Shown one piece after another: positions 59,037 to 64,000 of a DNA stretch of 64,000 bases. A program made the translations under genes and the position numbers. Source of the stretch: Nemertoderma westbladi (Eukaryota; Xenacoelomorpha; Nemertodermatida; Nemertodermatidae); assembly GCA_032718475.1 (NCBI GenBank), contig JAUCBJ010004099.1, positions 34,542-98,541 on the forward strand, read 5' to 3'. Below the pieces are notes generated by a model. That model saw nothing but the letters and a program-made list of their open reading frames with translations, ran no database searches and was not told where the DNA came from. The stretch's first letter is position 1. Each line of letters begins with the position of its first letter.

Positions 59037-59416
59037 ATGAACAAATATCGAGTCCTAGGAAAAAAGGGGGAGGGGACATTCTCAGAAGTGTTAAAATGCC
59101 AAAATCAGGAAACAGGTGACTACTTCGCTCTCAAGAGGATGAAACAAAAGTACGAAAGTTTGGAACAGGTGAATAACCTCCGGGAAATACAGGCAATGCG
59201 TCGACTCAGCCCACACGCACATGTGGTGGAGCTAAAAGAAATTATATTCGACAAAAAAACTGGGACACTTTCTTTAATAATGGAACTTATGGATATGAAT
59301 ATATACGAATTAATACGGGGCAGAAGGCACTACCTGCCGGAACAGAAGGTGAAGCATTACATGTATCAGTTGTTAAAAAGCATTGATCATATGCACCGGA
59401 ACGGAATATTTCATAG
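59037..59416 (+). CDS. MOK coding exon 1: kinase N-lobe
   Basis: 380 nt from the start codon to CATAG|GTGAGT, phase 2. It covers the Gly loop, catalytic Lys33, the alphaC helix region LREIQAMRR and the hinge MELMDMNIYEL, ending HRNGIFHR. The last Arg codon is completed by exon 2. Confidence 0.95.
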
Positions 59417-62400
59417 GTGAGTTGATGTCAACAGACAACATTTGTACATATTATATGTCAAGTAGTTTGGTAACGGAAACAAAAACATTGTGGGGCCTTC
59501 GCGCAGCACGAGAGCCTATATAGTACTAATCTCTATTAGATATACAAAAACCGTCATTACCAAAATATCAATGAGTAAAGCAGTTTGCGTTAAACAGGTT
59601 GTGAATAGCAGAGGACCATTTCAGTTTACCCTTACACACTTTAACTGTCATTTGTAAACCTACTAAGTAAGGCTATTTAAGTTAAATATGACATTTTTAG
59701 TTTTACAATACATGTATCCTTCATTAGCCTCGTATGCTGGTCCTGTTTTGTCTCAAAAACTTTTTTATTAAACGCAGACTGACGACCTTTATAATTATGC
59801 AGATGGATACTCGTATCCACTGCAAAACGCGTTACGTTCGTCCTGTACAACCGGTCACCAAATATACACCTTACAACATTCCATTATCAGTATTGGAAAA
59901 AATGACATATCGTCCAATATGCTAAACCATGTGGTTTACGAGTATTGTCAAAACAATACTCGATATTTGGAGTATAGTCAACCTAGACTCGTCTTCATTA
60001 CAACCATCGTTGCACTCGTCCTGTACATATAGTCACCAAATAACTAGTATAAAACATTCCACTACCGGTGCTGATCAAAATGACTACCATCCAATATGCA
60101 AAACCAGGTTGTCTAGGAGAATGAATAGTCAACATAATAATTCGCCTCCTTTATTAGCCTCGTTGCGCTCGCCCTGAAGGCCCTTCCACTCTGTTTCCTA
60201 AAGGAATACCTGTTCAGTACCATGGGTGATCTTCCATAGTAAACCCTTCCACTCTGTATCCTAAAGGAATGCCTGTTCACGACCATGGGTGATCTTCCAC
60301 AGTAAACCCTTCCACTCTGTATCCTAAAGGAATGCCTGTTCACGACCATGGGTGATCTTCCACAGTAAACCCTTCCACTTTGTTTCCTAAAGGAATGCCT
60401 GTTCACCACCATGGGTGATCTTCCATAGTAAACCCTTCCACTCTGTATCCTAAAGGAATGCCTGTTCACTACCATGGGTGATCTTCCATAGTAAACCCTT
60501 CCACTCTGTATCCTAAAGGAATGCCTGTTCACTACCATGGGTGATCTTCCATAGTAAACCCTTCCACTCTGTATCCTAAAGGAATGCCTGTTGACCACCA
60601 TGGGTGATCTCCCACAGTAAACCCTTCCACTCTGTTTCCTAAAGGGATGCATGTTCACCACCATGGATGATCTTCCACAGTAAACCCTTCCACTCTGTTT
60701 CCTAAAGGAATGCCTGTTCACCACCATGGGTGATCTTCCATAGTAAACCCTTCCACTCTGTATCCTAAAGGAATGCCTGTTGACCACCATGGGTGATCTC
60801 CCACAGTAAACCCTTCCACTCTGTTTCCTAAAGGGATGCCTGTTCACCACCATGGATGATCTTCCACAGTAAACCCTTCCACTCTGTTTCCTAAAGGAAT
60901 GCCTGTTCACCACCATGGGTGATCTTCCACAGTAAACCCTTCCACTCTGTATCCTAAAGGAATGCCTGTTCACCACCATGGGTGATCTTACATAGTAAAC
61001 CCTTCCACTCTGTTTCATAAAGGAATGCCTGTTCACCACCACGGGTGATCTCCCACAGTAAACCCTTCCACTCTGTTTCCTAAATGAATGCCTGTTCACC
61101 ACCATGGGTGATCTTCCACAGTAAACCCTTCCACTCTGTATCCTAAAGGAATGCCTGTTCACCACCATGGGTGATCTTCCACAGTAAACCCTTCCACTCT
61201 GTATCCTAAAGGAATGCCTGTTCACCACCATGGGTGATCTGCTACAGTAAATCATCCCCCTTTGTTCGTTACCTTGGTTCCCATTTATCGACCAGTGAAG
61301 GATGAAAGCCGGGGTTGGGCTAGGCTGTAACTTTTGAAGCACTGTGACCAAATAGTGCTGACCTATCTAGGGATCAAACCAGGATAATGATTGGAGGCCC
61401 AGGAATGTCACCACTAGAACAAGCTGCTGCTTGTCCAATTATACAATATATATGTGCACCGTACCACATATTGTACCCAGTTATTGTTGGAACCAATGAA
61501 TCATATAGCAGCAACTCAAACACATTTATAAATAAAGTAAATTTTTTACATTTTAGGGACGTTAAACCAGAAAACATATTAATAAAAGAAGATTTATTGA
61601 AATTGGCGGATTTTGGAAGTTGCCGGAGTATTTACAGTAAGCAACCATATACAGAATATATTTCTACTCGATGGTACAGAGCCCCGGAATGCTTGCTAAC
61701 AGACGGATACTACACACATAACATGGACATATGGTCCGTGGGATGTGTATTCTTCGAGGTTATGAGTCTACATCCGCTGTTCCCGGGTGCCAATGAAGTA
61801 GATCAAATCGCCAAAATCCACGAAATCGTCGGAACACCCGATAACGGACTGCTAAACAAATTCCGCGACAAATCTCGTGGGATGCGTTTTAATTTCCCCG
61901 CCAAAAAGGGGACGGGTATCAACCGACTACTCAGTCAGGCGTCTCAGGAGTGTATCGAGACTATCTACGTGATGCTAACGTACGACCCCGAGGAGCGAGT
62001 ATCCGCGAAGCAACTCCTCCGGTTGCCCTACTTCCGGGAGCTGCGAGAGGCGGAACGACAAGCCAACAGACTGGCGGCCGCGGTTCTCTCCCCCGACAAG
62101 GAAAACTTAGGTCCCTCGCAGAAGGAGCGAGCCACCTCCCGGTCCCCAGTCGCCCCCAACGCGCCCCCTAGCGGTGAAACTGAGGAAGCGACGACGATTC
62201 GGCAACAACCTCAGCCGGACGTCGTCCGCCAACCCGCGGTTGTCGCGGACGACATAACGCAGAAACACAAACAACGTCGTCGACGCCGCTACGGCGAGGA
62301 ACGGGGCCGACGGTTAGTGCCGTCGACACTGCTCCCCAAGGTGCAAGGAGGCGGCGGTATAGACTCAATGAGCGGGATTACCTCCCACACCTACCCTCTC

Positions 62401-62565
62401 CATCGCTCCCTGTTCCCCAGCATATACCTCAACCAGTTCCCGGCCCGGGACCGCCAACAACGGAAGGTTTCCCACCACAACGGCGTCGCTCATCCCTCAC
62501 TGGCCGCCTCCAAGATATTCGCCTCTTACCAGATGCCCGGCGCCTATAGTAAACGCTATTACTAA
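59037..62565 (+). CDS. MOK protein kinase (MAPK/MAK/MRK overlapping kinase), two coding exons
   Basis: Joining 59037-59416 and 61557-62565 gives 462 codons. It is a CMGC Ser/Thr kinase of the MAK/ICK/MOK group. Motifs: Gly loop GKKGEGTFSEV (residues 8-18), catalytic Lys33 in FALKRMKQ, HRDVKPEN (126-133, split by the intron), DFG (145-147), activation motif TEY (159-161), STRWYRAPE, and DIWSVGCVFFE. The stretches VNNLREIQAMRRLSPH, MELMDMNIYELIRGRR and SCRSIYSKQPYTEYISTRWY are diagnostic of MOK. After the kinase domain (about residue 290) the tail is basic and Ser/Pro-rich, ending SKRYY. All catalytic residues are present. The start ATG follows AATA and aligns with the family N-terminus. Confidence 0.96.
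59417..60176. other. MOK intron, left part, with a diverged tandem duplication
   Basis: No exon seen. Two diverged copies of about 100 bp lie at 59834-59932 and 60014-60112, sharing TCGTCCTGTACA, GTCACCAAATA, AACATTCCA and TCCAATATGC. A 14-mer CTTCGCGCAGCACG (59497-59510) is the inverse of the dispersed motif at 8036 and 21467. Confidence 0.7.
60177..61255. repeat. 63-bp minisatellite array 2 in the MOK intron, about 17 units
   Basis: The same unit as the array at 55873-57727 but more regular, with few length variants. A three-unit (189-bp) higher-order pattern is visible (60590-60680 against 60778-60868). The 412-codon minus-strand open frame across it (repeat VNRHSFRKQSGRVYCGRSPM) results from the 63-bp period and has no domain. 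Confidence 0.96.
61256..61434 (-). mobile_element. SINE-like head (family A) joined to 63-bp array 2
   Basis: Same body as 57728-57905 (CCTTGGTTCCCATTTATCGA, ATGAAAGCCGGGGTTGGGCT and CTATCTAGGGATC) in the same orientation relative to the array. Here the B box is degraded (GGTTTGATCCC), so this copy has diverged more in the head. Confidence 0.65.
61557..62565 (+). CDS. MOK coding exon 2: catalytic loop to C-terminus
   Basis: The acceptor TTTTTTACATTTTAG is followed by G GAC GTT, completing HRDVKPEN. The whole C-lobe and tail are in this single 1009-nt exon, ending with TAA. An open frame also runs upstream from 61387, but that part is intronic and partly SINE-derived. The tail is GC-richer than its surroundings, as expected for coding sequence here. 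Confidence 0.95.
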
Positions 62566-63227
62566 GGGATACGGGTGTTTCCGGGGCAACCTTCATTTCA
62601 TCATCACAGTGCCCTGCCCAAAATATTTTATTTATTTATTAATTTAAGTATTTCTCAATTGTAATAATAATATGATAACGCAACCATATAGGAAATGATA
62701 ACAGACTTCAAGGAAAGATAAAAATATTAAAAAATATCAGTAAATAAATAGGAAGAGAGGAAGGGAGACTGGGGAAGCAACTGGGTGTACAACTGGTGCA
62801 CTGTGAGCCGTGGTACTAACAGCGGCGACTATTATAACACAAGGTGTTGTAATACATTGTGGTTACCATAATTACAGGGATTTTTACCGTATATAGATAA
62901 GTTATCGGAGTCTGGGAGACAGTTTTCTAAAATATCAAAAAATAAAAAAAACATTCAATCTTTCGATCATTATTTATAATTATTATTAAGTGAATATATT
63001 TCAGGTTTTTTACTTGCCCTGCCACTAACTCCATATTTGCTATAAATACCTAAATTTATCCGTACCCATAATTATAATTGCAATAATAACAACGATTGCG
63101 TATTAATTCAATACAGTTGTAGTTGTAAAAATTTTATGACGGTTTCACGTAGTATGTATTTTATTACAGTAATATGGCGGTATATAGATATAAAATATAT
63201 GTTAGTAAACCTAAGTAAAGTTTTTCG
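62566..63227. other. 3' flank of MOK
   Basis: AT-rich non-coding sequence. It probably includes the MOK 3' UTR. No second gene is supported. Confidence 0.7.
62743..62748 (+). terminator. Possible MOK polyadenylation signal AATAAA
   Basis: AATAAA lies about 180 nt after the MOK stop codon in AT-rich sequence. Such hexamers are frequent in this composition, so the assignment is tentative. Confidence 0.4.
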
Positions 63228-63475
63228 GCCATTAGCCCCCCCCCCCCCCCCCCCCCCTTTGACTATACTCCCCAGACGAAATGCGTACTCATTTAGCTAC
63301 CGTTTAAGGATGCAAGCGAGTCTGGCTAGTCCCTTAAGTTTACTGTTTAAGGATGTAAGCGAGATAAGATAAGCACCCTGGCTATTCCCTTTAAAGGCAT
63401 TCGTGCCGAAACGATAACTGCCCTAGCCCCTATGCGGGGCGGGGATCGAACTCATGACCTCCTGAGAAATGTGAT
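63228..63475 (-). mobile_element. SINE-like element (family B), uninterrupted copy
   Basis: Shares TCGGCCATTAG, ACTCCCCAGA, GTTTAAGGATGCAAG, CTAGTCCCTT, CATTCGTGCCGAAACGATAA and GGGATCGAAC with the split copy at 8466-9935. On the minus strand it has a B-box-like GAGTTCGATCCC. It contains a 22-base poly-C tract (63236-63257) and a short internal duplication of GTTTAAGGATG(C/T)AAGCGAG. Confidence 0.6.
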
Positions 63476-64000
63476 AAATATACATTAAAGTATAATATCA
63501 ACTCGTATACTAGTGTAATAAGGGTCAAGGTATCCGTGTTTTCCTGTTACCACCGTCAAACTAGTGATTCCTGTTACCCCCCAAGTCATATTATTTGCAG
63601 GATATAAGCGTTAGTGATATAGATATTTTACATGTACGATATCACAACAAAGATTATTGTTTTGGTTAGAAAAAGCCGTCTCCATAACCTGCTCCTTTCC
63701 CTCAATTGGTAACTAAAATGGTTACTAACATGAATCATTTTATGTGATGGGGGATAACAGGAATGGGGGGGGGGGGGGGGGGGGGGGTAACAGGACAGTA
63801 CCAAGGTATCGTCGGCCACATCTATCACCAAGTCACGTTGGTGACGTGTTGAGCAGTTCAAGTAAATTCAATTGACATACAAATAATTTTGGATTTTTTA
63901 ATTGTGATAAAAGCGGGTATTTATTGTCTTGGAAAATTATATATCACTCGTGGTGGGGGCAAAGACTCACTGGGGAGCTGGTTTGTAAAACTAAACGGGT
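63476..64000. other. Non-coding right edge with a 23-base poly-G and a short inverted repeat
   Basis: A poly-G tract occupies 63765-63787. TTCCTGTTACCCCCC near 63564-63578 is roughly inverted at 63750-63769 (GGGGGATAACAGGAATGGG). No gene was recognised before the window ends. Confidence 0.65.

Noticed and set aside
61387-61556. Extended N-terminus for the second MOK exon
   Set aside because: The frame is open by chance through SINE-like and intron sequence; the acceptor at 61556/61557 completes HRDVKPEN with exon 1.
63628-63861. Proline-rich open frame on the minus strand
   Set aside because: Produced by the 23-base poly-G tract; no recognisable domain or splice context.

Overview
The window is nuclear DNA from an animal. 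It has GT-AG introns, two recognisable metazoan genes, a LINE, tRNA-derived SINE-like copies and very large tandem arrays. The species cannot be named from the sequence. The few introns in MOK, the AT-rich non-coding DNA and the LINE type suggest an invertebrate, plausibly marine, assembled from long reads. By rough addition about 70-75% of the window is tandem repeat.

Layout, left to right. 1-7904: a 41-bp satellite with internal segmental duplications. 7905-10380: AT-rich sequence holding a SINE-like element split by a 1.2-kb long-inverted-repeat element, then a 26-bp minisatellite. 10381-55790, minus strand: an MRL-family adaptor gene (Lamellipodin/RIAM/Pico/MIG-10 type). Seven coding exons were rebuilt by hand with matching phases; the RA and PH domains and a long low-complexity tail are visible, and the N-terminus is missing. 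Its introns hold a decayed LINE (about 13.5-16.8 kb), a 28-bp array (17.55-20.94 kb), a 17-bp array (21.7-22.4 kb) and a 31.8-kb array of 47/43-bp units (22.66-54.47 kb). 55.87-57.9 kb: a 63-bp minisatellite joined to a SINE-like head. 57.9-59.04 kb: upstream region of the next gene, with an RFX X-box. 59037-62565, plus strand: the MOK protein kinase, two coding exons, whose intron carries a second copy of the SINE-plus-63-bp-array element. 62.57-64 kb: 3' flank with another SINE-like copy and long C and G homopolymers.

Most notable observation: at least three tandem arrays in the MRL gene are anchored exactly on its own splice junctions. The 31.8-kb array repeats a real 3' splice site with the first ~20 nt of its exon (about 700 copies). 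The 3.4-kb array starts at a real 5' splice site and repeats it about 120 times. A third junction is triplicated in 41-bp units. The gene therefore carries hundreds of consensus splice-site decoys inside its introns. This looks like recurrent expansion of splice junctions, and it raises the question of how the correct site is chosen.

The two genes are probably unrelated in function. MRL proteins link Ras/Rap GTPases and phosphoinositides to actin and integrins. MOK is a MAPK-like kinase of the ciliary MAK/ICK/MOK group, and the upstream X-box fits a ciliary programme.
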